Part shown: piece by piece, positions 1 through 9,652 of the stretch
Layout of the letters: the number at the start of each line of letters is the position of its first letter
Position numbering within the stretch: the first letter of the stretch is position 1
Source of the DNA: Octadecabacter antarcticus 307
Lineage (GTDB): Bacteria; Pseudomonadota; Alphaproteobacteria; Rhodobacterales; Rhodobacteraceae
Length of the DNA stretch: 64,000 nucleotides
Reading direction: 5' to 3'
Assembly: GCF_000155675.2 (NCBI RefSeq)
Contig: NC_020911.1
Span: 982,501 to 1,046,500 of the forward strand
Notes under the pieces: model-generated
The model's database searches: none
Told to the model about the DNA's origin: nothing
Seen by the model: the letters and a program-made list of their open reading frames with translations, nothing else
Made by a program: the position numbers and the translations under genes

Positions 1-138
1 AGCGCGATGTCGTTGCAAAACCGCACATTTCTGGTGCGTGGCAAGACACCGATCCACGATTATGCGCTTGGCCGTTTGGGGCGGGTGATGGACGTCATGC
101 CCAATGGGGCAGTTCAAAGTTCCGCCGAGGTGCTGTAA
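1..138 (+). CDS. C-terminal end of an unidentified protein (cut by window edge)
   Basis: An open frame runs from the first base to a TAA at 136-138 and gives 45 residues ending in SSAEVL. Codon use matches the neighbours. The fragment is too short for me to assign a family; it has no membrane segment or recognised motif. The upstream part lies outside the window. Confidence 0.5.
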   Translation, partial: SAMSLQNRTFLVRGKTPIHDYALGRLGRVMDVMPNGAVQSSAEVL

Positions 139-192
139 ATACTCGCTGCGAAGGCGTCGATAGACGGGGACGAAACACCCGGCGACCGGGCC

Positions 193-546
193 ATGTATGC
201 CAGACAATGTCTGTCGATGGGTCGCATCGCGCTACAAGCTGTGCATGGCGCCGCGCAAACTTTTGCGTGGGATTTTCCATATGTTGTGAGCATTTATGTC
301 TATACTGTTGGATGCCTGCACGACTATTACGACCTTCTTGAAGGGGCGAGCGTGTATGACACTGAGGAGGTGGTCGAGCGGTTAAACGAGGACCGGAACC
401 TTGGTGAGGACCTCGCGTCCGACCTGATGCGTACATTCGGTTGTTTGCCCGAAGACCTGCAAGATATTTTGGTGGATGACGATACAGACGATGATGTCAC
501 CTACGTTATGGAACATATTTCCAGCGATGAGAGAAAATGTCGATAA
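193..546 (+). CDS. hypothetical protein with acidic C-terminus
   Basis: An open frame of 117 codons. I do not recognise a family. The first half is mixed hydrophobic and aromatic (FAWDFPYVV, YDLLEGA), and the last third is strongly acidic (LVDDDTDDDVTY). No Shine-Dalgarno sequence is visible before the first ATG, so the true start may be internal. The acidic C-terminal half has plausible coding bias, and the frame ends 30 bp before a membrane-protein gene on the same strand. An antisense frame covers part of it, so the call is moderate. Confidence 0.4.
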   Translation: MYARQCLSMGRIALQAVHGAAQTFAWDFPYVVSIYVYTVGCLHDYYDLLEGASVYDTEEVVERLNEDRNLGEDLASDLMRTFGCLPEDLQDILVDDDTDDDVTYVMEHISSDERKCR

Positions 547-576
547 CTGCGAAATACCTTATAAGGAATTGATAAT

Positions 577-990
577 ATGGCAGGTTTAACCCGATCACGC
601 GCCGAGTTTTCGCGCAATTTGGCCTTGATATCGGTGCTGCTGCATCTGTTGTTGCTGGGTTTTTTGATCACTCTGATGTTGATCCGGTACGAAGAAACCC
701 TGCTTGATCTGTTCATGATTGTGACGCCTGTTACGGCGGCCTATTTCATTTCGGCTTTCACCTGGCTCGCCAAAGTGGACGGGCGCGGTGATCGGCGTGG
801 GATCAGCTGGCAATCTGCAACGGCGATGATCGTGGTCGTGGTGGCTGTGTTTCTCGCGCTTTATGGCGTGGTCTATATGAAATTCATTGGTAATTTCGAT
901 GCAACTGTGGCCAAAGTGATTGCTGGCGCCATTGAAACGGCATTTGCAGGCGCCCTTGCTGTATTAATCAAGGAGTTCTTTGACACCTGA
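577..990 (+). CDS. small four-helix membrane protein, function unknown
   Basis: A 137-residue protein with an AAGGA ribosome site a few bases before the ATG. Four hydrophobic stretches are visible, roughly residues 13-35, 44-65, 85-106 and 110-132, which predicts an inner-membrane protein with little soluble mass. The short basic N-terminus (TRSRAEFSRN) suggests it stays in the cytoplasm. I do not recognise a named family. It ends about 90 bp before the convergent ketoacyl synthase gene. Confidence 0.65.
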   Translation: MAGLTRSRAEFSRNLALISVLLHLLLLGFLITLMLIRYEETLLDLFMIVTPVTAAYFISAFTWLAKVDGRGDRRGISWQSATAMIVVVVAVFLALYGVVYMKFIGNFDATVAKVIAGAIETAFAGALAVLIKEFFDT

Positions 991-1081
991 ACGGGATGTC
1001 AGACGAAGGGGACGAACGGCACGCCGCATGCCGAAAGGACGGTCAGGGCTAAAAGGGCGAGTGTCAGTTTCATGTGCAACC

Positions 1082-2200
1082 TCATGCGCGTTCCAGAATG
1101 ACGGAGCCAACGGAGTAGCCTGCCCCGAAGGAGCAGATGATACCGACATCACCTTTAACCATGTCAGATGAATATTTCGCAAACGCGATGATCGATCCTG
1201 CCGAGGATGTGTTGGCGTAGTCTTGCAGAATATTGGGTTGCTCACCGGCCTGCGGGTCGCGCCCTAAGACCTTTTTGCCGATATAATCGTTCATTGCCTT
1301 GTTGGCTTGGTGCAACCAAAGGCGTTTCAGATCAGCGGCTTGCAGGCCCTCTTTGTCCAAATGCTCAGCGATGTGTTTGCTGACCAATGGCAGGACTTCT
1401 TTGAAAACTTTGCGTCCGTTTTGCATGAATTGCATATCGCGGCGGTCGTCCATTTGATCGCGTGTGCGGCGCAGAAAACCATTATTATTGCGGATATTGT
1501 TGGAAAACTGGGTCGCCAGCTTGGTGGATTTGATCTTGAAATACGCGCCTTGCAGGTCTTCATCACGTTCGATCAACACGGCAGTTGCGACGTCGCCAAA
1601 GATGAAATGGCAGTCGCGGTCACGCCATTCCAGATGGGCCGAGCAGATTTCGGGGCAGACGACCAAGGCGCTTGTAATGCTGCCGGATTTTATCATGTCT
1701 GTGGCCATTTGAATGCCGAACGTGGCGCTGGAACAGGCGACGTTCATGTCAAACGCGAAGCCGTCGATTTCGAGCAGGTTTTGAATTTCCACGGCAATGG
1801 CGGGATAGGCGCGTTCGTGGTTGGATGCGGCACAAATAACGGCGTCAATATCGTCGGCGGATTTGCCGGCCTGTGCCATAGCCTGCAACGCGGCGTCCAC
1901 GGCCATTTCTGCCATCAGGCTGGGTTCACTATCGTCACGATCCGGCATCTTGGGAAACAGCCGCGCGGGGTCAAGAATGCCAGCTTTATCAAAAACGTAG
2001 CGGCGTTCAATCCCTGAGGCGGCGAAGATAAATTCGCTTGATGAATGGGGTTTTGCGGCAATCGTTCCTGCCGCAATCGCATCTGCATTTTTCGTGTTAA
2101 ACAGATCCGCATGGGCGTTAAATGCCACCACCAATTCATCGTTTGTGATACTGTGTTCGGGGGTGAAAACCCCTGATCCCGTTATGGCTGCGCTGTACAT
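1082..2200 (-). CDS. beta-ketoacyl-ACP synthase III family protein
   Basis: A thiolase-fold condensing enzyme of the FabH type. The catalytic triad of the family is visible: Cys156 in VACSSAT, His297 in LHQAN and Asn330 in YANTSSAG. A glycine-rich C-terminal loop (FGAGYSVGSV) follows. At 372 residues it is longer than housekeeping FabH (about 317). Extra sequence lies in the first 60 residues (ADLFN...PHSSS region) and around residues 235-260. This suggests a specialised KAS III acting on unusual acyl or aryl starters rather than the main fatty-acid initiator, which is inference. It stands alone on the minus strand. Confidence 0.85.
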   Translation of the reverse strand: MYSAAITGSGVFTPEHSITNDELVVAFNAHADLFNTKNADAIAAGTIAAKPHSSSEFIFAASGIERRYVFDKAGILDPARLFPKMPDRDDSEPSLMAEMAVDAALQAMAQAGKSADDIDAVICAASNHERAYPAIAVEIQNLLEIDGFAFDMNVACSSATFGIQMATDMIKSGSITSALVVCPEICSAHLEWRDRDCHFIFGDVATAVLIERDEDLQGAYFKIKSTKLATQFSNNIRNNNGFLRRTRDQMDDRRDMQFMQNGRKVFKEVLPLVSKHIAEHLDKEGLQAADLKRLWLHQANKAMNDYIGKKVLGRDPQAGEQPNILQDYANTSSAGSIIAFAKYSSDMVKGDVGIICSFGAGYSVGSVILERA

Positions 2201-2366
2201 ACCTGGCCCCTATTGGTTTATATTTATGCGGCCATCGGGGGCGAAATTGCAAGGGACACACAGCGTACACCACTTGTGCACCACGCGTATGGCAACGGAT
2301 GCGCACGGTCGGGCAGGGGATGGTTAAGATTTTGAGCAGAAGATGGTGTTCGAAGTGGAGCAACCC

Positions 2367-2951
2367 ATGCGCAAAATTGAACCGAAGAAAATGACCGCGA
2401 CGGAACGCAAGCACTGGGGCTTTGGCGTCGATGCGATCCGGATGATGGAAAATGAGTTGATGGGCTATCTGCACGAATATCGTGCGCTGCCGCTGGAATG
2501 GGACGAGATCTGGAAAGACGAGGACCGGCGCGACCCAAAACGCACGCGGGTGACGATCCGGCTGGACGCGGATGTGGTGAAGTATTTCCGCGCGATGGGC
2601 GCGGGGTATCAGGCGCGCATCAACCGCGTGCTGCGGGCGTATATGCATTTCCGGCTGGCGAAACTGGTCGAGGGGCCGGACACGATGGACTACATTCTGC
2701 GCCCCGAAGAAGTGCTGGCAAGCGCTCGTGCAAGGCCGGACTGGGGCGACGCCGAAGCCCATAATGCGAAGTACAACGCGCTGGCTGATGAGACGCGGGG
2801 GCAGGTGAAGAAGACAGCCGATAGGGTGGCTAGCCCAGACAAAGCGTCGCCCACCGGCGCGGTCGGGCCGCAAAAGCAGATGTCAAAGGACACGCAACCC
2901 AGCTGGTCGACTGATCCGCTTGATGGGCCGAAGGACAGGACGGGGCGGTGA
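2367..2951 (+). CDS. BrnA-like antitoxin-family DNA-binding protein, stand-alone
   Basis: The middle of the protein (VTIRLDADVVKYFRAMG followed by ARINRVLRAYM) matches the BrnA antitoxin / ribbon-helix-helix pattern, a short strand followed by two helices that pair as a dimer on DNA. I start at the ATG at 2367 because a GGAG lies six bases upstream; an in-frame ATG at 2343 would add eight residues but lacks a good ribosome site. About 100 residues precede the domain and a charged tail follows. No BrnT toxin gene is adjacent, so a regulatory role is more likely than a complete toxin-antitoxin pair. Confidence 0.65.
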   Translation: MRKIEPKKMTATERKHWGFGVDAIRMMENELMGYLHEYRALPLEWDEIWKDEDRRDPKRTRVTIRLDADVVKYFRAMGAGYQARINRVLRAYMHFRLAKLVEGPDTMDYILRPEEVLASARARPDWGDAEAHNAKYNALADETRGQVKKTADRVASPDKASPTGAVGPQKQMSKDTQPSWSTDPLDGPKDRTGR

Positions 2952-2970
2952 AGCCGCCCCATCCGTTTTT
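2942..2970. terminator. Rho-independent terminator
   Basis: GGGGCGG and CCGCCCC form a 7-bp stem around a five-base loop, followed shortly by five T. The stop codon of the BrnA-like gene lies in the loop. The convergent small gene on the minus strand ends at 2969, so the hairpin could serve both directions. Confidence 0.65.
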
Positions 2971-3142
2971 ACTTTTCTTTGCGCACGCCTTTGAAAGGAG
3001 TTTTGCTTGAAGTTTTTTGGTTCATGAAGCGGCCAGAGTCTGCGTCGCGCTTAACCCAGTTGCCATTTGGCGCCTGAGTTTGAGAGCGTTTGCGGACCAT
3101 GCCTTTGCGCTGACCGTCGCCGGTGGGAAGATTAGTTGCCAT
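2969..3142 (-). CDS. 57-residue basic protein, conserved hypothetical
   Basis: A short minus-strand gene with a perfect AGGAGG (complement at 3151-3156) eight bases before its ATG. The product is 57 residues, very basic (many Lys and Arg), with the central motif NGNWVKRDADSGRF and a Lys-rich end (KGVRKEK). I recognise it as a recurring small hypothetical in bacteria but know of no function. It starts 12 bp after the stop of the 68-residue gene upstream, so the two form an operon. The excellent ribosome site is the main reason to trust such a short frame. Confidence 0.7.
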   Translation of the reverse strand: MATNLPTGDGQRKGMVRKRSQTQAPNGNWVKRDADSGRFMNQKTSSKTPFKGVRKEK

Positions 3143-3154
3143 TTTCGAATCCTC

Positions 3155-3361
3155 CTACTGGGTATGGCAAGGTTTGCAGCAGTAGAAGCAACCGTTGACT
3201 TGAGTGTAGTGAATTTTCGATTTGGTCACTGCCGGATCGCAAGACGAGTAGTTTCCTAAAAGGGTGCGGTTATGGGGTTCAGGCAACCATGAACATCCGG
3301 TCGTATGAACTTCATGATCGCCGTTGCTTTGCGAATTTTTGTTTACGTAATAATTAGCCAT
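3155..3361 (-). CDS. 68-residue Cys/His-rich conserved hypothetical protein
   Basis: The protein begins MANYYVNKN and ends with GCFYCCKPCHT. In total five cysteines and several histidines are spaced like a small metal-binding knuckle. Proteins with the same opening and closing motifs recur across distant bacterial phyla as uncharacterised small proteins (from general knowledge, not a search). It is the first gene of a two-gene operon with the 57-residue basic protein. A regulatory or stress role is possible but nothing here proves it. Confidence 0.65.
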   Translation of the reverse strand: MANYYVNKNSQSNGDHEVHTTGCSWLPEPHNRTLLGNYSSCDPAVTKSKIHYTQVNGCFYCCKPCHTQ

Positions 3362-3767
3362 TGTTGGCCCTCTTTAGTTGTTGGTGAGGGCCTTGCTTGA
3401 CTTGCTCGAAGCTGTCTGATTCAAGACAGGTGCTTACCGATACCCACTACGACCCTCGAGGAAGAAGTGGAGCCGGAGCAGACGTCGCCATGGTTGCACC
3501 CATTGGCGGCGTCGCCTGTTTCCAGCCGTCTTTATTAACATACCTAATGTGGGGGAGCAGTCAATTATTTGCGCATAATTTTAGACGCAATACCACTGAT
3601 AGTATTATAAACGACGTTTTTAGGCAGCCCGTCAATAGAAAATTTTACAAAGTGTGTACTCTTTGACGCATGATATAGTGATTTTGAGGCATAATTTGAC
3701 TAAATGTGGGGGCTCACCGTGAAATTCTCCCCTCAAAGTAAGAACTTGATGATAGACCTGTGGATAA
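3362..3767. other. 406-bp intergenic region
   Basis: No convincing gene. The part from about 3,540 to 3,760 is clearly more AT-rich than the flanks and includes runs such as AATTTTAGACGCAATA. It would hold the promoter of the small two-gene minus-strand operon and lies downstream of carB. I see no tRNA, terminator or repeat. Confidence 0.4.
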
Positions 3768-6700
3768 CTATCCCTGCAACGCGCGCACTTTAACGTCGCC
3801 TTCAACTTTTGCCTTCATAGCGAGGGCGGCGGCGTGGGAGCCGCTTAGGGTTGTGTAATACGGGATGCGGTCGTTTAGGGCGACGGCGCGGATGGAGCGG
3901 CTGTCTTCTACCGCCGCTGTGCCTTCGGTTGAATTGAAGACCAGCGCGATTTCACCGTCTTTGAGCAAGTCGGCGACGGTGCGTCCGCCCTCGTAGACTT
4001 TGTTGACCAGTTCGGTTGTGATGCCTTGCGTCGCCAGCCAGTCGGCGGTGCCTTTGGTGGCGCAGATGGTCATACCAAGGCCGGTGACGATCTGTGCGGT
4101 CTCAAGCAACTGCGGGGTCTTGTCGCTGTCTTTGATGGAAAAGAACACGCGTCCTTTTGTGGGCAAATCGACGCCCGCGCCCATTTGCGCCTTGAGGAAG
4201 GCGCGATCGAATGAGCGCGCCCAGCCCATGACTTCGCCGGTTGAGCGCATTTCAGGGCCCAAGATCGTGTCGACGCCGGGGAAGCGGTTGAAGGGCAGAA
4301 CGGCCTCTTTGACGGAAAACCACGGGGTTTTCGGATCGGCCAGCGTGAACGGGTTGCCGAGCGGCATGATGTCCATCGGGTTTTCGGCGGCCGCGTAGGG
4401 CGCGCGGTGCGGGAAGTTTGACAGCGGTTCACCAGCCATCAGGCGCGCGGCGATTGAGGCGATGGCGCTGTCGGTGGCTTTGGCCACAAACGGCACTGTG
4501 CGGCTGGCGCGGGGGTTCACCTCGATTAGGAAGACTTCTTCAACGCCTTGGTCATTGGCTTTGACGGCGAACTGCACGTTCATCAACCCAATGACCTTGA
4601 GGGCGAGGGCCAGCGCGTTGGTTTGGCGGGTGATTTCCGCGATTATTTCATCGGACAGGGTGTGGGGCGGCAGGGAGCAGGCTGAATCGCCGGAATGCAC
4701 GCCGGCTTCTTCGATGTGCTGCATGATGCCGGCGACGTGGGTGTTTTCCCCGTCTGACAGGCAGTCAACGTCGACTTCGATCGCGCCGGACAGGTAGCTG
4801 TCGAGGAGGACAGGGCTGTCGCCGCTGACCACCACAGCCGATGTGATGTAGCGTTTCAACTGGCCCATGTCGCGCACGATTTCCATCGCGCGGCCACCCA
4901 GCACGTAGGATGGACGGATCACGAGGGGGAAGCCGATGTCGTCTGCAATTTCAAGGGCTTGTTCATCTGTTGAGGCGATGCCGTTGTGCGGTTGTTTCAG
5001 GCCAAGATCGTTGACCAGCGCCTGAAAGCGTTCGCGGTCTTCGGCCCAATCAATGCTGTCGGGGGAGGTGCCGAGGATCGGGATGCCTTCGTCTTGCAGG
5101 GCTTGTGCGATCTTGAGCGGGGTCTGGCCGCCGAACTGCACGATAACGCCGTGCAGGGTGCCGTTGGATTGTTCCACGCGCAGGATTTCCATGACGTGTT
5201 CGAATGTCAGCGGTTCAAAATACAACCTATCCGAGGTGTCGTAGTCGGTTGACACGGTTTCGGGGTTGCAGTTGATCATGATGGTTTCGTAGCCCTGATC
5301 GGTGAGCGCATAGCAGGCGTGGCAGCAGCAGTAGTCAAATTCGATGCCTTGGCCGATGCGGTTCGGGCCACCGCCAAGGATCACGACCTTTTTGCGGTCC
5401 GACGGGCGGGCTTCGCATTCGACTTCGCCCATCATCGGGGCTTCGTAGGTGGAATACATGTAGGGTGTCTGGGCTTCGAATTCGGCCGCACAGGTGTCGA
5501 TGCGTTTGAAGGCGGCGACGACGCCTAGGTTAATGCGCGCGCGTCGCACGTTGTCTTCATGGCGGCCCGACAGGGTCGCGAGGCGGGCGTCGGTGAAGCC
5601 GAGCATTTTGAGTTGGCGCAGCCCGTGTTCGTCGGTGGGAAGGCCGTTCTTTTTGACCACCGCTTCGGCGTCGATGATTTCGCGGATCCGCGCAAGGAAC
5701 CATGGATCAAACGAGGTGACGGCGTTGATGTCGACGTCAGACAGCCCGTGGCGCATGGCCTGCGCGATGACGCGGATGCGGTCTGGGGTCTGTTTGGCCA
5801 GCGCCTTGGTGATCGCGGCGACGCCAGAAACCGGGTCTGTCGCACCCTCAATTTCGATGTCGTCAAACCCTGTCAGGCCAGTTTCCATCGACGCCAGCGC
5901 CTTTTGCATGGATTCGTGGAACGTGCGGCCAATGGCCATCGCCTCACCCACCGATTTCATCGCTGTGGTCAGGTAGGGTTCGGAGCCGGGGAATTTTTCA
6001 AACGCAAAGCGTGGGATTTTGGTGACGACGTAGTCAATGCTGGGTTCAAACGATGCGGGCGTGGTGCCGGTGATGTCATTGTCGAGTTCATCGAGCGTAA
6101 ATCCAACGGCGAGTTTCGCGGCGATCTTGGCGATCGGAAAACCTGTGGCCTTTGATGCCAGCGCGGAAGACCGCGACACGCGCGGGTTCATTTCGATGAC
6201 GACCATGCGCCCGTCGGCGGGGTTCACGGCCCATTGCACGTTCGAGCCACCGGTTTCGACGCCGATTTCGCGCAACACGTTGATCGAATGGGTGCGCATC
6301 AATTGGTATTCTTTGTCGGTCAACGTCAGAGCGGGGGCAACGGTGATGCTATCGCCGGTATGCACGCCCATCGGATCGACGTTTTCGATGGCACAAACGA
6401 TGATGGCGTTGTCGGCGGTGTCGCGCACGACCTCCATTTCGAATTCTTTCCAACCTAGCAGGGATTGATCCACGAGGATCTGCGCCACTGGCGACGCTTC
6501 CATTCCTGTCCGGCAGAAGTGTTCGAATTCCGCCCGGTTATAGGCCACACCGCCGCCGGTGCCGCCCATGGTAAAGGCGGGGCGTATGATGGCGGGCAGG
6601 CCGATGTCGTCAAGCGCTGCGAGCGCGATGGCGATGCCCGCAGGGATGTCGAATTTGTCATTCACGCGCGGTGCGTTTTTGTCTTTGGTGGGGGCGGTGA

Positions 6701-7220
6701 CGATGGTGGCTTTGGGGTTTTCGATGCCAAGGCGATCCATGGCTTCGCGAAACCGCTGACGGTCTTCGGCCATTTCAATCGCTTTGCGCTTTGCGCCAAT
6801 CATTTCTATGCCAAGCAGTTCAAGGATCGATTTGCCCGCCGCATCTGCGCCAAATTCCGCAATCACCGCGTCAAAATCTGCGCCCGTGAACAACTGCGAG
6901 ATCGTCATTTCATCCAAGGCAAGCGACGTGTTCAGGCCGGTTTGCCCGCCCATGGTGGGCAGTAACGCATCGGGGCGTTCTTTGAGCATGATTTTGGCGA
7001 CCACAGCGGGGGTGATCGGTTCGATATAGGTGGCATCGGCCATGTCTGGATCGGTCATGATCGTCGCAGGGTTCGAATTGACCAGCACGACGCGGTAGCC
7101 TTCTTCGCGCAGGGCCTTGCACGCTTGCGCGCCGGAGTAGTCGAATTCGCAAGCTTGGCCGATAACAATGGGGCCCGCGCCGATGATCATAATCGACTTA
7201 ATATCGGTACGCTTTGGCAT
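3768..7220 (-). CDS. carB: carbamoyl-phosphate synthase large subunit
   Basis: Makes carbamoyl phosphate from glutamine-derived ammonia, bicarbonate and two ATP, for pyrimidine and arginine synthesis. The tandem layout is clear: a first ATP-grasp half beginning with the nucleotide fold [18 protein letters not shown], a second half with [18 protein letters not shown], and a C-terminal MGS-like regulatory domain (about the last 140 residues). At 1150 residues it is somewhat longer than the E. coli enzyme (1073), mainly through insertions in the first half. The small subunit gene carA is not adjacent, which is common in this group. It is divergent from aspS. Confidence 0.97.
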   Translation of the reverse strand: MPKRTDIKSIMIIGAGPIVIGQACEFDYSGAQACKALREEGYRVVLVNSNPATIMTDPDMADATYIEPITPAVVAKIMLKERPDALLPTMGGQTGLNTSLALDEMTISQLFTGADFDAVIAEFGADAAGKSILELLGIEMIGAKRKAIEMAEDRQRFREAMDRLGIENPKATIVTAPTKDKNAPRVNDKFDIPAGIAIALAALDDIGLPAIIRPAFTMGGTGGGVAYNRAEFEHFCRTGMEASPVAQILVDQSLLGWKEFEMEVVRDTADNAIIVCAIENVDPMGVHTGDSITVAPALTLTDKEYQLMRTHSINVLREIGVETGGSNVQWAVNPADGRMVVIEMNPRVSRSSALASKATGFPIAKIAAKLAVGFTLDELDNDITGTTPASFEPSIDYVVTKIPRFAFEKFPGSEPYLTTAMKSVGEAMAIGRTFHESMQKALASMETGLTGFDDIEIEGATDPVSGVAAITKALAKQTPDRIRVIAQAMRHGLSDVDINAVTSFDPWFLARIREIIDAEAVVKKNGLPTDEHGLRQLKMLGFTDARLATLSGRHEDNVRRARINLGVVAAFKRIDTCAAEFEAQTPYMYSTYEAPMMGEVECEARPSDRKKVVILGGGPNRIGQGIEFDYCCCHACYALTDQGYETIMINCNPETVSTDYDTSDRLYFEPLTFEHVMEILRVEQSNGTLHGVIVQFGGQTPLKIAQALQDEGIPILGTSPDSIDWAEDRERFQALVNDLGLKQPHNGIASTDEQALEIADDIGFPLVIRPSYVLGGRAMEIVRDMGQLKRYITSAVVVSGDSPVLLDSYLSGAIEVDVDCLSDGENTHVAGIMQHIEEAGVHSGDSACSLPPHTLSDEIIAEITRQTNALALALKVIGLMNVQFAVKANDQGVEEVFLIEVNPRASRTVPFVAKATDSAIASIAARLMAGEPLSNFPHRAPYAAAENPMDIMPLGNPFTLADPKTPWFSVKEAVLPFNRFPGVDTILGPEMRSTGEVMGWARSFDRAFLKAQMGAGVDLPTKGRVFFSIKDSDKTPQLLETAQIVTGLGMTICATKGTADWLATQGITTELVNKVYEGGRTVADLLKDGEIALVFNSTEGTAAVEDSRSIRAVALNDRIPYYTTLSGSHAAALAMKAKVEGDVKVRALQG

Positions 7221-7608
7221 GGCAGTGCCCCCCTATGTGCAAATTATCGGGGTTATATGCGTGGGGCGGTCAAGTGCAAGGGGGAATGGGTCGATCGGGA
7301 CGATCAGGCGGCACGTGCAAGCCCTGTTGCGGCGCGGGGTGGGTGGGCCAGATGTATGTGGCCACCCAGACGCCCGCGTTTGCCTTTTGTTGGGTGTTCG
7401 TGACGTAAACCGATACGCGGTTTTCTTGGCGCGCATTTGTCCGCATTGTAAAATATATGGTGGGTGGAACATCGGTGGCAGCGGCAAATGTGTCGCGTGA
7501 CGCCGCCACATTGCTTATTGGCGTGGCAAACTCGCCCCCGAGACTTGACTTTCGCTGCGCTGCGCGGTGTTTGGGGGCAATTATCTTTGCCCTGAAGGAC
7601 CAGCTGAT
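7221..7608. other. 388-bp divergent promoter region between carB and aspS
   Basis: Contains no convincing gene. A long antisense frame that enters from aspS is a shadow. The region must carry the promoters of both divergent genes, but I see no clear operator, leader peptide or riboswitch-like structure. Confidence 0.4.
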
Positions 7609-9462
7609 ATGCACGCCTATCGCAGCCACACTTGCGCCGATTTGAACAAGGATAACGTGGGCGACACCGTTCGTCTGTCCGGTTGGGTGCACCGCGTGCG
7701 CGACCATGGTGGATTGTTGTTCATTGATTTGCGCGACCATTACGGCATCACGCAGGTCATGGCTGACCCCGACAGCCCAGTGTTTGGCGACATCGAAAAG
7801 GTGCGCAACGAATGGTGTATCCGCATCGATGGCGAAGTTAAGGCCCGCGATGCGAGCTTGGTGAACGACAAGCTGTCCACGGGCGCGATTGAGGTGTTCA
7901 TTCGCGACATCGAAGTCTTGGGTGCTGCCGCCGAATTGCCGTTGATGGTGTTTGGCGATCAGGAATATCCGGAAGAAACCCGTTTGAAGTACCGCTATCT
8001 GGACCTGCGCCGCGAAAAGATGCAGAAAAACATGAAGCTGCGCAGCGATGTTGTGTCGTCCATGCGCAAGCGGATGTGGGACAAGGGGTTCCGCGAATTC
8101 CAGACGCCAATCATCACGTCGTCCAGCCCCGAAGGTGCGCGTGATTTCTTGATCCCGTCGCGCCTGCACCCCGGTAAATTCTACGCCCTGCCGCAAGCGC
8201 CGCAGCAGTTCAAACAGCTGATCATGGTCAGCGGTTATGACAAATATTTCCAGATTGCGCCGTGTTTCAGGGACGAAGACCCGCGTGCGGACCGATCCCC
8301 GACAGATTTCTACCAGTTGGACCTAGAGATGTCGTTCGTTGAACAACAAGACGTGTTCGACACGATCCAGCCCGTCATCACCGGAATTTTCGAGGAATTC
8401 GGCAACGGTCGCAACGTGGACCAAACGTGGGAGCAGATTTCGTACCGCGATGCCGCGCTTTGGTATGGCAGTGACAAGCCCGACTTGCGCAACCCGATCA
8501 AAATGCAGGTCGTGTCCGAACATTTCCGCGATTCCGGCTTTGCGATTTTCGCGAAATTGTTGGAACAAGACGGCACCGAAGTGCGCGCTATTCCGGCACC
8601 AACGGGCGGCGGGCGTAAATTCTGTGACCGCATGAACGTGTTTGCACAAAAAGAAGGCTTGCCTGGGATGGGCTATATCTTCTGGCGCAAGCAGTCGGCG
8701 GATTCCATTGCGCAGGAACGCGGGATATCGGTGAAAGACGTTAACGCACTGATCAAGTCAGGTGAGATCACCCTAGGTGACGAGGCCGCTGGCCCGCTGG
8801 CCAAGAACATCGGACCAGAGCGCACGGAAGCGATCCGTCAGCAGTTGGGTCTGACGGTAGGTGATGCGGCGTTCTTCCTTGGTGGTAAGCCGAAAACGTT
8901 TGAAGCGGTTGCTGGTAAGGCGCGGGCGGTCATCGGCGATGAACTTGGTCTGACCGACTTGAACCGTTTTGCATTCGCGTGGATCGTCGATTTTCCGATC
9001 TACGAACGCGACGCCGAAACTGGCAAGATCGACTTTGAACACAACCCGTTTTCCATGCCTCAGGGCGGAATGGCGGCGTTGGATGGCAAGCCTGAGGACG
9101 TTTTGGGCTACCAGTATGACCTTGCGTGTAACGGCTATGAATTGGTGTCGGGTGCGATCCGGAACCACCGCCCAGAGATCATGTTCAAGGCGTTCGAAAT
9201 TGCGGGCTTTGGTAAAGACGAGGTCGAAAAACGCTTTGGCGGCATGGTCAACGCATTTCAATACGGCGCACCGCCCCACGGTGGATGTGCGGCGGGCGTG
9301 GACCGCATCGTGATGCTTTTGGCGGACGCGGACAACCTGCGCGATGTCATCATGTTCCCGATGAACCAACGCGCTGAGGATTTGATGATGTCGGCCCCGT
9401 CTGAGCCGCAGAACGAACAGATGCGCGAATTGCGTTTGCGGGTTATTCCGGCTGACGATTGA
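7609..9462 (+). CDS. aspS: aspartyl-tRNA synthetase
   Basis: Charges tRNA(Asp), and possibly tRNA(Asn), with aspartate. The 617-residue length fits the bacterial type: an N-terminal OB-fold anticodon-binding domain ([14 protein letters not shown]), a class II catalytic core with motif 2 ([19 protein letters not shown]), an inserted GAD domain around residues 290-420, and class II motif 3 near the end (GVDRIVML). I start at ATG 7609, which has an AAGGA ribosome site and gives the canonical MHAYRSHTC opening; the frame extends 14 codons further upstream from a GTG that is unlikely to be used. Confidence 0.96.
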   Translation: MHAYRSHTCADLNKDNVGDTVRLSGWVHRVRDHGGLLFIDLRDHYGITQVMADPDSPVFGDIEKVRNEWCIRIDGEVKARDASLVNDKLSTGAIEVFIRDIEVLGAAAELPLMVFGDQEYPEETRLKYRYLDLRREKMQKNMKLRSDVVSSMRKRMWDKGFREFQTPIITSSSPEGARDFLIPSRLHPGKFYALPQAPQQFKQLIMVSGYDKYFQIAPCFRDEDPRADRSPTDFYQLDLEMSFVEQQDVFDTIQPVITGIFEEFGNGRNVDQTWEQISYRDAALWYGSDKPDLRNPIKMQVVSEHFRDSGFAIFAKLLEQDGTEVRAIPAPTGGGRKFCDRMNVFAQKEGLPGMGYIFWRKQSADSIAQERGISVKDVNALIKSGEITLGDEAAGPLAKNIGPERTEAIRQQLGLTVGDAAFFLGGKPKTFEAVAGKARAVIGDELGLTDLNRFAFAWIVDFPIYERDAETGKIDFEHNPFSMPQGGMAALDGKPEDVLGYQYDLACNGYELVSGAIRNHRPEIMFKAFEIAGFGKDEVEKRFGGMVNAFQYGAPPHGGCAAGVDRIVMLLADADNLRDVIMFPMNQRAEDLMMSAPSEPQNEQMRELRLRVIPADD

Positions 9463-9497
9463 TCTAAAGACGATTAATTTGACGACGATACGATTTG

Positions 9498-9527
9498 AAA
9501 CGGGCGGGGGTCACTCCGCCCGTTTTG
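9498..9527 (+). terminator. Rho-independent terminator after aspS
   Basis: A stem of AAACGGGCGG with CCGCCCGTTT closes an eight-base loop and runs into TTTT. It lies 36 bp after the aspS stop and ends that transcript. Confidence 0.75.
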
Positions 9528-9652
9528 CATTGCTGAGCCTTTTGGCGGTCGGGCACTAAATGTGCGCGGTTTTTTTTCCGACGTGTAAAAAATCGGCGCA
9601 AAGGCGGATCATACCTATATACTTAAGCTAAATGACAAACGGAGCTTTCGAC

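Noticed and set aside
2136..2873. 245-codon minus-strand frame across the BrnA-like gene
   Set aside because: It covers two real genes in the opposite sense, has abundant Arg/His/Pro typical of antisense frames, and lacks a ribosome site.
2367..2951. Complete BrnT-BrnA toxin-antitoxin module
   Set aside because: No BrnT-like frame lies upstream or downstream; only the antitoxin-type domain is present.
7270..8196. Long 308-codon antisense frame overlapping the aspS start
   Set aside because: It is a high-GC shadow of aspS with no recognisable motif and crosses the carB-aspS promoter region.
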